64,000 nt of DNA. Source: Pseudomonadales bacterium (GTDB lineage Bacteria > Pseudomonadota > Gammaproteobacteria > Pseudomonadales > Azotimanducaceae). Where the stretch lies: positions 55,702 through 119,701 of the forward strand of contig JADHNU010000002.1 of the NCBI GenBank assembly GCA_016779325.1. Direction: 5' to 3'. Made by a program: the position numbers and the translations under genes. The notes below the pieces were generated by a model. It made no database searches. It saw only the letters and a program-made list of their open reading frames with translations, and had not been told where the DNA came from. Below are positions 56,260-64,000 of this stretch, in pieces (the stretch's first letter is position 1; each line of letters begins with the position of its first letter).

Positions 56260-57259
56260 ACTTTCTCAGAAGCCCCCGCAATTGATGGTAGGTCATGGAC
56301 AGGAGTTCGGCGCAGCGCTTTTGATTGTACTGGGCCGCCTCCAGGGCTTCCTGGAGGAGTGTGATCTCGAAGGTTCGCACCGCTTCCGTAAAGTCCATGG
56401 GAAAGGTCTGGGGCTTGGGCGCGTTGTCCGGGGCTTCGCGCCCGGGCACGGCCTTGGGGCGCCAGGGCGACGCGAAGGGATCTAAGACAATTTCCTCGAG
56501 GGACGCCTCATCGTCGCCGTGACGATAGACGCTTCGTTCCACCACGTTTTTCAGCTCTCGCACGTTACCGGGCCAGGGATAGCGAAGCAGGGTTGCTTGG
56601 GCTCGGTTGCTGAAACCGGGGAAATAGTCCCGCCCCAGCTCGGCAGTCATGCGGGTGGCAAAGGCCTCGGCGAGCAGAGCGATGTCTTCCTCCCGGGCCC
56701 GAAGGGGCGGCAAGGTAATGACGTCAAAGGCCAGGCGGTCGAGGAGGTCCTCCCGGAAGCGTCCCGCTCGAGCCAGGCTGGGTAAATCTTCGTTGGTGGC
56801 CGCCACCAGGCGGATGTCCGTTTTTAGGGTTCGGCTGCCCCCAAGGCGCTCGAATTCTCCATATTCAATGACTCGAAGAATCTTTTCCTGAACCAGAGGG
56901 GAGGTGGTGGCCAGCTCATCGAGAAACAGCGTGCCGCCGTGGGCCCGCTCGAAGCGCCCGGCATGGGCCTTGGTCGCCCCGGTAAACGCCCCTGCTTCGT
57001 GGCCGAAGAGCTCCGACTCCAGCAGCGTTTCGCTGATGGCCGCGCAGTTGAGCTTCTCAAAGGGGCCGTCCCAGCGAGCGGATAGGAAGTGAAGCCGTTC
57101 CGCAAAGCCTTCCTTCCCCGTGCCGCGCTCGCCCACCAGCAAGACCGGTTTGGCCAGGGGCGCTGCTGCTGATACCGCATCTAGCGCCTCGAGAAAGGCG
57201 GGGGCTTGGCCAAGGAGGCGGCTTTCGCGAGGCGCCGCCTCGGAAATGTGAGGAGCCAT
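56240..57259 (-). CDS. pspF: PspF-like sigma-54 enhancer-binding protein
   Basis: The 339-residue AAA+ activator has no receiver domain. It has Walker A GERGTGKE at 43-50, the sigma-54 loop GAFTGA at 90-95, [10 protein letters not shown] and [20 protein letters not shown], and a C-terminal Fis-like HTH ([23 protein letters not shown]). It should drive the divergent psp operon and be held inactive by PspA. The downstream AroQ-PheC gene overlaps it and is probably cotranscribed. Confidence 0.93.
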   Translation of the reverse strand: MAPHISEAAPRESRLLGQAPAFLEALDAVSAAAPLAKPVLLVGERGTGKEGFAERLHFLSARWDGPFEKLNCAAISETLLESELFGHEAGAFTGATKAHAGRFERAHGGTLFLDELATTSPLVQEKILRVIEYGEFERLGGSRTLKTDIRLVAATNEDLPSLARAGRFREDLLDRLAFDVITLPPLRAREEDIALLAEAFATRMTAELGRDYFPGFSNRAQATLLRYPWPGNVRELKNVVERSVYRHGDDEASLEEIVLDPFASPWRPKAVPGREAPDNAPKPQTFPMDFTEAVRTFEITLLQEALEAAQYNQKRCAELLSMTYHQLRGLLRKYDLHTR

Positions 57260-57398
57260 TGGTTAATCTCACCGTTTGATAGCGACTCTCGCCAAGGAGC
57301 CGGTGAGGGTTAGCTTACCGGGATTCCGAGAGAAAAATAAAACCATTATTAAACAATAGGTTAAAGGAAAAACTGGCCGGCTTGGGAAGGGCTAAAAG

Positions 57399-57416
57399 TT
57401 GGCACGACCCTTGGAT
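57399..57416 (+). promoter_or_regulatory. Sigma-54 promoter of the psp operon
   Basis: TTGGCACG-ACCC-TTGGA (TGGCACG perfect at 57400-57406, N4, TTGGA at 57411-57415) matches the -24/-12 consensus with one deviation (TTGC to TTGG). It lies 33 bases upstream of pspA. The AT-rich block at 57330-57365 before it could bind IHF and PspF. Confidence 0.9.
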
Positions 57417-57448
57417 TATTTTTCTCGAGCCTCAACAGGAGTGGCGTT

Positions 57449-58111
57449 ATGAGTATCTTTTCTAGGCTGTCCGACATCATCAATTCGAACATCACGGCCC
57501 TGCTCGACCGCGCCGAAGATCCGGAGAAGATGGTGCGGTTGATCATTCAGGAAATGGAAGAAACCCTGGTCGAAGTGCGCACCCAGTCGGCCCGGGCCAT
57601 TGCCGAGCGCAGTGGTCTGGAGCGTCGTCGGGAGGCCGTGGTTCAGGAAGTGCAGGAATGGGAGCGGCGAGCCGAGGTGGCGCTGCGCAAGGGCCGGGAA
57701 GATCTGGCCCGGGCGGCGCTGCTGGAGCAGTCGCGGACCGAAAGCGCGCTGGCGGATCTCGACGAGGAAATTGGCGCCTTAAGTGAGTCCCTCGAGCATC
57801 TTACGGGGGACATTCAACAGCTTCAGGACAAGTTGAGCGACGCGCGCAGCCGGCAGAAGTCCCTGGCCCTGCGCACCCGCACGGCGAAAACCCAACTGAA
57901 GGTGCGCAAGCGCTTCTCCGCGGAGAGCATCGACCAGGCGCTTGATCGCTTCGACCACTATGAGCGGCGCATGGATGACCTTGAGGGACAGGTCGCCGCC
58001 TACGACCTTGGGCGTAAAAGCCTCAGTGACGAGATCGCTGAACTCGAGGAAGATGACAAGCTCAACGAGGCGTTGGCGGCGTTAAAAGCCAAGGTTAAAC
58101 CCCAGCACTAA
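57449..58111 (+). CDS. pspA: Phage shock protein A
   Basis: The 220-residue ESCRT-III-like coiled-coil protein (MSIFSRLSDIINSNITALLD, DPEKMVRLIIQEMEETLVEV) binds stressed membranes and inhibits PspF. Its length and helical pattern match E. coli PspA (222). It is the first gene of the sigma-54-driven operon. Confidence 0.96.
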   Translation: MSIFSRLSDIINSNITALLDRAEDPEKMVRLIIQEMEETLVEVRTQSARAIAERSGLERRREAVVQEVQEWERRAEVALRKGREDLARAALLEQSRTESALADLDEEIGALSESLEHLTGDIQQLQDKLSDARSRQKSLALRTRTAKTQLKVRKRFSAESIDQALDRFDHYERRMDDLEGQVAAYDLGRKSLSDEIAELEEDDKLNEALAALKAKVKPQH

Positions 58112-58123
58112 GGGATCGAGATT

Positions 58124-58366
58124 ATGGAATTGGCGACGGCCCTGATGATCCCCACGGTGGCCTTTATGGTCCTCGTGGCGCCCATCTGGCTCATTCTTCA
58201 CTACCGAAGTAAGCGTCACCACGGGTCGGCCTTGAGCGATAGAGAAATTGCCGAGCTCGAGGCGCTGGCCGACGTAGCCGACCAGCTCAGCGAGCGGGTT
58301 CGCACCTTAGAAGCCATCCTCGATAGTGAAGTGCCGAGCTGGCGGAAGCCGGAGCAGGCCCCGTGA
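58124..58366 (+). CDS. pspB: Phage shock protein B
   Basis: The 80-residue protein has an N-terminal membrane helix (LMIPTVAFMVLVAPIWLILHY) and a short coiled coil (LADVADQLSERVRTLEAILD). It works with PspC to relieve PspF inhibition by PspA. The C-terminus extends slightly beyond the usual 74 residues. Confidence 0.92.
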   Translation: MELATALMIPTVAFMVLVAPIWLILHYRSKRHHGSALSDREIAELEALADVADQLSERVRTLEAILDSEVPSWRKPEQAP

Positions 58367-59022
58367 GCGCCTCGGACGCTTCCCGAGCCCGGCTTCGGGC
58401 CACGGCGGAACGGCTCGAGCGGGCCCTCGAGGCCCTTGCCGAAGGCCCGGTAACGCCAGAAACGGTCACCACGCAGCGAGACCTCGAGCGGGCCCTGGCG
58501 CGTATTCATGCGCAACTCGAAGCGCCGGGCCGGGCCGATGACGCGAGCCGGGCCTATGCGCTGCGGCATGAGCCGGCGCGTCGCAGCAATGGCTGGCAAC
58601 GCGGGCTCTATCGGGATCGGCGCAAGCGCCTCATTGGGGGCGTGTGCGCGGGGTTGGCCAAGGCCTACGGGGTGGAGCGCTGGGTGGCCCGGCTGATTGC
58701 GGTCACGCTGCTGATCTTCGTGCCCCACATTGTGCTGCCGATTTATCTAGCGGCGCTGCTCTTGATGGCGCCGCTCCCGAGCAGCGCTCGGGACGCCGGC
58801 ATCGTGGGCCCCGCGGGCCTGGACCCGGTCATGCCCATGCCGCCGGCGGTGCCGCCGCCTCCGAGCCCCAGCCCTCGCACCCTGCGGGCGCGCTTCCGCG
58901 AGCTCGAACTGCGCCTGCAGCGCATGGAACGCACCGTTACTTCTCGTCAATTTCGCCTCGATCGCGCCTTCCAACGTCTGGAGCAGGAAGGGGGCGCGGG
59001 GCCCAAGGAGTCGTCCCTATGA
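58363..59022 (+). CDS. pspC: PspC-domain protein, extended form
   Basis: The 219-residue protein carries the PspC domain (RDRRKRLIGGVCAGLAKAYGVERW and a following hydrophobic segment VARLIAVTLLIFVPHIVLPIYLAALLLMA, about residues 80-145). E. coli PspC has 119 residues. Here about 75 residues of helical, Arg/Glu/Ala-rich sequence precede the domain, and a Pro-rich linker plus coiled coil (LRARFRELELRLQRMERTV) follows. GTG at 58363 overlaps the pspB stop (GTGA). Confidence 0.88.
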   Translation: MSASDASRARLRATAERLERALEALAEGPVTPETVTTQRDLERALARIHAQLEAPGRADDASRAYALRHEPARRSNGWQRGLYRDRRKRLIGGVCAGLAKAYGVERWVARLIAVTLLIFVPHIVLPIYLAALLLMAPLPSSARDAGIVGPAGLDPVMPMPPAVPPPPSPSPRTLRARFRELELRLQRMERTVTSRQFRLDRAFQRLEQEGGAGPKESSL

Positions 59023-59741
59023 GCCGCGCTAGCGTGAAATTTTGGCCTATCCCGGTCGCAGCCTTACTCATGGCCATGGCAAGTGCGCAGGCCGAGGAAA
59101 GTCGTACCGCAGCCCTTGATGCGTCCCTTCGTCGCCTTGACGTCACCCTGGTGGGCTCGGTGACGGTCAAGCTGGGGGACGAGGCGGGCTACGTACTGAG
59201 CGCCGAGGACGGCGAAGCCCTCGATGCGGTGGACATCAGCACGGCAGGCGATCGCCTCATCGTTAAGCAGCGCGGCAAGAAGGGCGGCTGGTTCTGGAAC
59301 GATGACGACCGGCCCGCGGTCGATCTCACCGTCACGCTGCCGGCGGTGGAGGCCATCGATCTGGCCGGGGCCGGGCGCTTGATAGGCGCTGGCTTTACGG
59401 GTGCGGAGCTTGAGGTTTCCCTGGCCGGGGCCGGGGAGTGTGAACTGACTGAGCTTCGCCTTGATCGCCTCGAGATTGATCTTGCCGGCGCCGCGCGCTG
59501 CGAAACGGAAGGCACGGCTCGGGTGCAGGACATCAGCATTGCCGGCGCGGGCAGCTATGAAGGCTTCGAGCTGAGCAGCGAAGAGGCATCGATTTCCGTG
59601 GCCGGAGCCGGGGCGGCGGAGGTGACCGTCACGGAGCGCCTCGACGGTTCTGTAGCGGGCATCGGCAATATCACCTACCGTGGATCGCCGAAGAAGATCA
59701 CGCAAAGCGTGTCTGGGTTGGGCTCCGTAGAAGCGGACTAA
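59019..59741 (+). CDS. DUF2807 exported protein in the psp operon
   Basis: The 240-residue protein has a signal peptide (FWPIPVAALLMAMASAQA) and a DUF2807 beta-helix-like domain with repeated AGAG/LAGA turns (IDLAGAGRLIGAGFTG, VSLAGAGECELTEL, ISIAGAGSYEGF, ISVAGAGAAEVTV). Its function is unknown. Placement in the psp operon through an ATGA overlap with pspC suggests an envelope-stress role in the periplasm or outer surface (inference). Confidence 0.85.
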   Translation: MSRASVKFWPIPVAALLMAMASAQAEESRTAALDASLRRLDVTLVGSVTVKLGDEAGYVLSAEDGEALDAVDISTAGDRLIVKQRGKKGGWFWNDDDRPAVDLTVTLPAVEAIDLAGAGRLIGAGFTGAELEVSLAGAGECELTELRLDRLEIDLAGAARCETEGTARVQDISIAGAGSYEGFELSSEEASISVAGAGAAEVTVTERLDGSVAGIGNITYRGSPKKITQSVSGLGSVEAD

Positions 59742-59773
59742 GCGGCCAAGGCGGCAGGAGAGGGAGCAGAGCG

Positions 59774-59992
59774 ATGGACGTTTTCACCATGGTGGTGGCA
59801 ATCGTAGCAATCGCCTCGGTGGCGGGCACGATCAAGCATTTGGTCAACCTCCGCGCATCGGCGCCCGTCGATAAGGCGCTCCAGGAAGAGGTGGAGGCGC
59901 TAAAGGCCCGGGTGGCCCAGCTTGAAGCCATCGTTACGGATCCTCGCCATCGCCTGGCCGCAGAGCTGGACGCCCTGGGGGAGCGGGGTTAG
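59774..59992 (+). CDS. Small PspB-like membrane protein
   Basis: The 72-residue protein has an N-terminal helix (VFTMVVAIVAIASVAGTIKHL) and a coiled coil ending VAQLEAIVTDPRHRLAAEL. Its plan is that of PspB, of which it may be a distant paralogue. It follows the DUF2807 gene by 32 bases after a GGAGAGG ribosome site, as the last gene of the operon. Confidence 0.7.
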   Translation: MDVFTMVVAIVAIASVAGTIKHLVNLRASAPVDKALQEEVEALKARVAQLEAIVTDPRHRLAAELDALGERG

Positions 59993-60201
59993 GAAACGCA
60001 TAGCGGCGAACCGTGACTTTCGAAGGATCGGAGGCGTGCGGGTCGATCTCAAGGACTTGGTTTTCCAAGTTTCCGAGGGGCAGCAGTGCGGTTAGGGCGG
60101 CTTGAAGGAACGTCAATTGGTCAGCCCTACGCGCTCCGGGTACCAAATTTAGACACACAAGACCAGCGTGTCGTGGTGCGTGTAGGTAGAGAGATGAGGT
60201 G
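59993..60201. other. Gap of unusual composition, no clear gene
   Basis: Between the psp operon and the gene remnant the sequence is noticeably less GC-rich than its flanks (for example around 60110-60200). A minus-strand frame here is open but does not look like a known protein. No RNA family or repeat was recognised. Confidence 0.4.
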
Positions 60202-60321
60202 CTACGGCTGCCGGGCGAGGGCGACAAAATCGTCGACGGCCTGGGCCATAGTTTCGGGGGTCAGGCGCCCCGTGAGCTGAAGCTCAAGGTGATGCGGACG
60301 GGGGCGCGTGACGGTCAACAT
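60202..60321 (-). pseudogene. Possible remnant of a STAS/SpoIIAA-like gene
   Basis: An ATG 33 bases after the phosphodiesterase gene opens a 39-residue frame, MLTVTRPRPHHLELQLTGRL, continuing TPETMAQAVDDFVALARQP and then TAG. The start resembles the N-terminus of SpoIIAA-like/STAS proteins of about 120 residues. The rest is missing, and the following DNA has different composition. It may be a truncated gene or a real small protein. Confidence 0.4.
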
Positions 60322-60353
60322 GGGGCCAGCTCCATGGCGATAAAGATCCTGCT

Positions 60354-61058
60354 TTAGCAGTGGACGGCGGCAATCATGGCGCCGGGATCATCGCAGAAGA
60401 TGCCGCTGGCGCCCCAATCGCGAAGCTCTCGGGCACGTTCCCGATCATTCACCGTATACACAAGCGTTTTGAATCCCGCTGCTTGATAACGCTCAAGGCG
60501 CTCCGCCGTTACCGTGCGGTCCGCCAAGTTGATGCTGGTGGCTTTAAGGGCCCGAGCGGCCTCCACCGCCCCAGCCACTTGCCGACCGAACAGCGCGCCG
60601 CGCGGCCACTGGGGCGCCAGGGCTTTGGCGGTTACTAGCTCCCGATGATCGAAGGCGGAAAGCAGGATTTGCTCCGTAGGCACGGCCCGCTGAGCGAGGA
60701 GGGCACACACCGGCGCGGCCGTGCCCGGCCCCTTCAGCTCGATGTTCACGGCCGCTCGGTCGCCAATGAGCTCGAGCACCTCCGCTAGGGTAGGAATAAC
60801 CGCGCCGCCGCCCGCATCGAAGCGTCGAAGGGCCTCGGGGCTGTGATCCTCTAAGCGTCCGGTACCGTTGGTGGTGCGGTCGAGTTCATCATCGTGGATA
60901 ACCCAGAGCTGCTCGTGGGCGTAGTAGACGTCCAGTTCAACGGCCGGCGCGCCCACGGCAAGGGCCCGGGCGAAGGCCGGGAGCGTATTTTCCGCAGCTT
61001 CGGCGCTGGCGCCGCGGTGGGCGATGACCAAAAAGGGCGATGAGAAAAAGGCGGCCAT
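60354..61058 (-). CDS. ugpQ: Glycerophosphodiester phosphodiesterase
   Basis: The 234-residue TIM-barrel enzyme releases sn-glycerol-3-phosphate from deacylated phospholipids. Motifs are IAHRGASAEAAENTLPAF, VELDVYYAHEQLWVIHDDELDRTTNGTG (the metal and catalytic His region) and the C-terminal GIFCDDPGAM. There is no signal peptide, so it is the cytoplasmic UgpQ type. The ATG at 61058 follows CGGAG. Confidence 0.9.
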   Translation of the reverse strand: MAAFFSSPFLVIAHRGASAEAAENTLPAFARALAVGAPAVELDVYYAHEQLWVIHDDELDRTTNGTGRLEDHSPEALRRFDAGGGAVIPTLAEVLELIGDRAAVNIELKGPGTAAPVCALLAQRAVPTEQILLSAFDHRELVTAKALAPQWPRGALFGRQVAGAVEAARALKATSINLADRTVTAERLERYQAAGFKTLVYTVNDRERARELRDWGASGIFCDDPGAMIAAVHC

Positions 61059-61158
61059 GGGGGCTCCGTAGCAAGGCTTAAGCCCGAGAGCGTACACTGA
61101 GCCCCAAGGACGCTAGAAGGGGCCGCCGGTCCTATGGCAATCCAAAGGAGCTAGGCCC

Positions 61159-62877
61159 ATGGCCTATGAGGTGCTGGCGCGAAAGTGGCGCCCGGGCAAC
61201 TTCGCCACCATGGTGGGGCAGGAGCATGTGCTTCGGGCCCTTTCCCACGCCCTAGACGGTGGGCGGCTTCATCACGCCTATCTGTTCACGGGTACCCGCG
61301 GGGTGGGGAAGACCACCGTCGCCCGGATTCTGGCGCGCTGCCTGAACTGCGAGCAGGGCGTGAGCGCGACCCCCTGCGGGGAGTGCGGCGCTTGCCGGGA
61401 GATCTCCGAAGGCCGCTTTGTCGATTTGATTGAGGTGGACGCGGCCTCCCGAACCAAGGTGGAAGACACCCGGGAGCTGCTCGATAACGTCCAATACGCG
61501 CCCACCCGGGGGCGGTTCAAGGTTTACCTCATCGACGAAGTGCACATGCTGTCGACGTCGAGCTTTAACGCGCTGCTCAAAACCCTTGAAGAGCCGCCGC
61601 CCCACGTGAAGTTTCTGCTGGCCACCACGGACCCGAAAAAGCTACCGGTCACCGTCCTGTCTCGATGCCTGCAGTTTCATCTTAAGAACATGACTGCGGA
61701 GCGCATCGTCGGCCATCTCGAACACGTGCTTGGGGCGGAAGGGGTGAGCTTTGAGCCCAGCGCCCTCTGGGCGCTGGCCCGGGCCGCGGACGGCAGCATG
61801 CGCGATGCGCTGAGCCTAACCGATCAAGCCATTGCCCATGGCGGCGGCGCCCTACACGCCGAGGAAGTGGCGGCAATGCTGGGGACCATCGATCAAGGCG
61901 CCCTTCATCGCATCCTCGAAGCCCTGGCGGCGGGGGATGGCCCAGCGCTGATGGCCTGCGCCGAGGATCTGGCTGCCCACGCGGCGGATTTTTCCACCGT
62001 CCTGGGGGACCTACTGCGTCTTCTTCACGACCTCGCCGTGGCTCAGGTGGTGCCGGAGGCGCTCGAGGGCGCGGAGGGGGATGAGGCTCGAGCGAAGGTG
62101 CAGGCCCTGGCGGCCCGGATCTCCCCGGAAGATGTGCAGCTTTACTATCAAATTGCCCTCACCGGCGTTCGGGATTTGCCCTATGCCCCGGAAGCTCGGG
62201 TGGCCTTTGAAATGACGCTGCTGCGCATGCTGGCGTTCCAGCCCGAGGACAGCCCGGGGGAGGGCAGCGGTAGCCCGTCCGGTGGTGCCACGCGGGCGCC
62301 CGCCGCCCCGAAGCCTGCCGCCGCGGGCACGGCGGCGCTGCGCGGAGTGCTTGACGCTCAAGCCGCCCCGCAATCCGCGGCTGCTCAGCCCGCCCCGGCG
62401 CCCGAGCCTGAGCCCTCGCCTGCGCTCGGGGAAGCGTCCGTGGGCCCCTTCCCCGATCTGCTGTTGCCGGCGAATTGGGGCGAGGCGCTGCGCACCCTCG
62501 ATCTTGTTGGCGTGACCCTGGAGCTCGCGCAGCATTGCGTGCCCCTCGGCGATGAAGGCGATCGCATTCGCTTTGCCCTGGCGCCGGAGGCTGAACCCCT
62601 CTATGCCGCCATTCACGAAACGCGTTTAGCGGAGGCGCTTTCGGCCCGTCGCGGGCGCCCCGTGCGAGTGCAGCTCGAGGTGGCATCGGCGGAGGCGGAA
62701 ACGCCGGCGCAGCGCGCCGCCCGGGGCCGCGCGGAAGCGCAAGCCGCGGCGGAGGCGGCCATCGAAAGCGACGCTCAGGTGCAAGCCCTTCGGGCCCAGT
62801 TCGGGGCGCAAATCATTCCCGGGAGTCTCCGCCCCCTCGAGGATTCTGGGAGCGCTGCGGGGCAAACGCTACACTAA
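61159..62877 (+). CDS. dnaX: DNA polymerase III subunit tau (DnaX)
   Basis: The 572-residue clamp-loader subunit has Walker A GTRGVGKT at 45-52, zinc-binding Cys at 64, 73, 76 and 79, and Walker B IDEVHML at 125-131. A Pro/Ala-rich linker (about residues 375-430) leads to a tau-specific C-terminal domain. I see no slippery heptamer near the linker that would make a gamma form as in E. coli. It heads the run dnaX-ybaB-recR-rnd. The ribosome site is AAAGGAG. Confidence 0.95.
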   Translation: MAYEVLARKWRPGNFATMVGQEHVLRALSHALDGGRLHHAYLFTGTRGVGKTTVARILARCLNCEQGVSATPCGECGACREISEGRFVDLIEVDAASRTKVEDTRELLDNVQYAPTRGRFKVYLIDEVHMLSTSSFNALLKTLEEPPPHVKFLLATTDPKKLPVTVLSRCLQFHLKNMTAERIVGHLEHVLGAEGVSFEPSALWALARAADGSMRDALSLTDQAIAHGGGALHAEEVAAMLGTIDQGALHRILEALAAGDGPALMACAEDLAAHAADFSTVLGDLLRLLHDLAVAQVVPEALEGAEGDEARAKVQALAARISPEDVQLYYQIALTGVRDLPYAPEARVAFEMTLLRMLAFQPEDSPGEGSGSPSGGATRAPAAPKPAAAGTAALRGVLDAQAAPQSAAAQPAPAPEPEPSPALGEASVGPFPDLLLPANWGEALRTLDLVGVTLELAQHCVPLGDEGDRIRFALAPEAEPLYAAIHETRLAEALSARRGRPVRVQLEVASAEAETPAQRAARGRAEAQAAAEAAIESDAQVQALRAQFGAQIIPGSLRPLEDSGSAAGQTLH

Positions 62878-62914
62878 GGGCCTTCGCCCAAAGTTTTCGG
62901 AAAGGGAGTACGCC

Positions 62915-63232
62915 ATGCTGGGCATGGGTGACATGATGAAGCAGGCCAAGGCCATGCAAGAGAAGATGGCGCAGGCTCAGGAGCGCCTCGCGGCCCTGGA
63001 GGTCACGGGAGAGAGTGGCGCCGGGCTCGTTGCGGTCCGCATGACCGGGCGCCACGACGTGCGCGGGGTCACCTTGGACCCGAGCCTGATGTCGGAAGAC
63101 CGAGAAGTGCTTGAAGATCTTCTGGCCGCTGCGGTCAATGATGCGGTGCGGCGCGTGGAGCGCGCGCAGAAGGAACTCATGTCCGAGGTGACCGCTGGCT
63201 TGCCTCTGCCCCCAGGCATGAAGCTGTTCTGA
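62915..63232 (+). CDS. ybaB: YbaB/EbfC nucleoid-associated protein
   Basis: The 105-residue DNA-binding protein starts [20 protein letters not shown] and has the central [20 protein letters not shown] and C-terminal [11 protein letters not shown]. Its place between dnaX and recR is the usual one. The last base overlaps the recR start. Confidence 0.95.
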   Translation: MLGMGDMMKQAKAMQEKMAQAQERLAALEVTGESGAGLVAVRMTGRHDVRGVTLDPSLMSEDREVLEDLLAAAVNDAVRRVERAQKELMSEVTAGLPLPPGMKLF

Positions 63233-63831
63233 TGCCCTATCCCACCCCCCTAGAAGTCCTTATCGAACGGCTCCGGGCCCTCCCAGGGGTTGGGCGGCGT
63301 TCCGCCCAGCGGATGGCGTTTCAGCTTCTTGAGCGCGATCGCCCTCAGGCAAAGGCCCTGGCCGAGGGGTTGCTCGAGGCGCTTGAAAAAATAAATAATT
63401 GCGATATATGTCAAACGCTTACAGAAGAAACTGTATGTGAAATCTGCGCCGATCCGGCGCGGGATGAGCGGGCCCTTTGTGTTGTGGCCACACCCACGGA
63501 CCAATGGGCTATCGAGGCCACGGGCACCTACCGTGGCCGGTACTTCGTGCTCCACGGGCAGCTCTCGCCCATCGATGGGGTTACCCCCGAGGATCTCGCC
63601 ATTCCCCAGCTGCTGGAGGGCCTGAAGGCCGGGGCGGTAGAGGAAGTGATCCTGGCCACCAATGCCACGGTGGAGGGGGAGGCCACCGCCCACTATCTTC
63701 GCGAGGCGCTCCGTCCCTTGGGGGTGCAGGTGAGCCGCCTTGCGCAGGGCGTTCCCCTGGGGGGAGAGCTCGAGTTCGTCGATGGCGGCACGCTGGGGCG
63801 TGCCTTCGCCGGCCGTACGGCGCTGAGCTGA
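63232..63831 (+). CDS. recR: Recombination mediator RecR
   Basis: The 199-residue protein loads RecA with RecO at single-strand gaps. It has the HhH motif [14 protein letters not shown], the C4 zinc finger with Cys57, Cys60, Cys69 and Cys72, and a Toprim domain ([34 protein letters not shown]). The 60 bases over the zinc finger (63385-63444) hold only 17 G or C, unlike the rest of the gene. The stop overlaps the rnd ATG by one base. Confidence 0.95.
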   Translation: MPYPTPLEVLIERLRALPGVGRRSAQRMAFQLLERDRPQAKALAEGLLEALEKINNCDICQTLTEETVCEICADPARDERALCVVATPTDQWAIEATGTYRGRYFVLHGQLSPIDGVTPEDLAIPQLLEGLKAGAVEEVILATNATVEGEATAHYLREALRPLGVQVSRLAQGVPLGGELEFVDGGTLGRAFAGRTALS

Positions 63832-64000
63832 TGGCCTTCGATCCGACTCCGGCCCTTCAAGGGGCCTTTTTCGTTGATTCGCCCGCGCGCTTCGATGCTC
63901 TTCTAGAGGCCATTGAAGACAACGGCCTGTGGATCCTCGATACGGAATTTGAGCGCACGGACACCTACTATCCGAAGCTCGCTCTGCTTCAGAGTGCGAT
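63831..64000 (+). CDS. rnd: Ribonuclease D, 3' end outside window
   Basis: The first 56 codons match the N-terminus of RNase D: LEAIEDNGLWILDTEFERTD and TYYPKLALLQSA, where DTEF carries the first catalytic acidic residues of DEDD exonucleases. It trims the 3' ends of tRNAs and other small RNAs. The ATG overlaps the recR stop (TGATG). Confidence 0.88.
   Translation, partial: MAFDPTPALQGAFFVDSPARFDALLEAIEDNGLWILDTEFERTDTYYPKLALLQSA

Noticed and set aside
59934..60227. 97-codon minus-strand frame after the psp operon
   Set aside because: It overlaps the psp-like small gene and the STAS-like remnant, has no good start and matches nothing I know.
61636..61641. AAAAAG in dnaX as a frameshift site for a gamma form
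   Set aside because: It encodes the conserved DPKKLP motif near residue 160, far from where gamma would end, and it is not a proper slippery heptamer in frame.

Overview
The window is a GC-rich stretch of a gammaproteobacterial chromosome, almost entirely housekeeping and conserved genes. Several blocks follow the gene order I know from Pseudomonas: pyrD-rmf-rlmKL; uspA-slt and topA-lexA; the methylthioinosine phosphorylase gene followed by csiV-mfd-gap-nqrABCDEF; and an ABC transporter pair with queF. With the Na+-pumping NQR complex and fatty-acid-type genes, this suggests a Pseudomonas-like, probably marine or salt-tolerant, member of Pseudomonadales sensu lato or a neighbouring order. I cannot name a genus. 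I saw no phage, insertion sequence, integrase, CRISPR array or recognisable defence locus.

Layout, left half. Bases 1-4275 hold the start of a moxR ATPase gene, pyrD, rmf and rlmKL. Bases 4281-8744 (minus) are a four-gene chain (C39-like peptidase, GNAT acetyltransferase, prolyl-oligopeptidase-like peptidase, D-Ala-D-Ala ligase) in which each junction is an ATGA stop/start overlap. Bases 8786-12831 carry a small thioredoxin-fold gene and a minus-strand operon uspA-slt-DUF1499 lipoprotein-tatD. Then come topA, lexA with two SOS boxes, mscS, a purine salvage pair (hypoxanthine phosphoribosyltransferase plus methylthioinosine phosphorylase), csiV, mfd, an N-terminally extended GAPDH, and nqrA-F with an unusual leader and an internal hairpin.

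Layout, right half. Bases 32039-36196 hold an acyl-CoA ligase facing an operon for an LLM oxidoreductase, a NUDT19-like Nudix hydrolase and an enoyl-CoA hydratase. Next are DUF503/DUF3080 genes, a PutP-like symporter, glutathione peroxidase, a DUF815 ATPase, a tRNA-Glu/tRNA-Gly operon, an HTTM-DCC membrane protein with a DmpA-like peptidase, an ABC exporter with queF, a GPH transporter, a hexapeptide acyltransferase and a fatty-acid-hydroxylase-type enzyme. Bases 52092-54935 carry tRNA-Ser, a dksA with a degenerate zinc finger, the SRP RNA and a nitronate monooxygenase/epoxide-hydrolase-like pair.

Bases 54946-59992 are an envelope-stress locus: pspF, with a bifunctional periplasmic chorismate mutase-cyclohexadienyl dehydratase behind it, faces a sigma-54-driven pspA-pspB-pspC-DUF2807-small membrane protein operon. 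After a low-complexity gap with a gene remnant come a glycerophosphodiesterase and the dnaX-ybaB-recR-rnd run that leaves the window. The genome is very compact: nine 4-bp ATGA/GTGA start-stop overlaps and two convergent pairs that share one CTAG for both stop codons. No single locus is clearly a new system. The best candidates are the four-gene peptidase/ligase cassette, the AroQ-PheC fusion coupled to pspF, the extended psp operon, and the rmf and nqr leaders.
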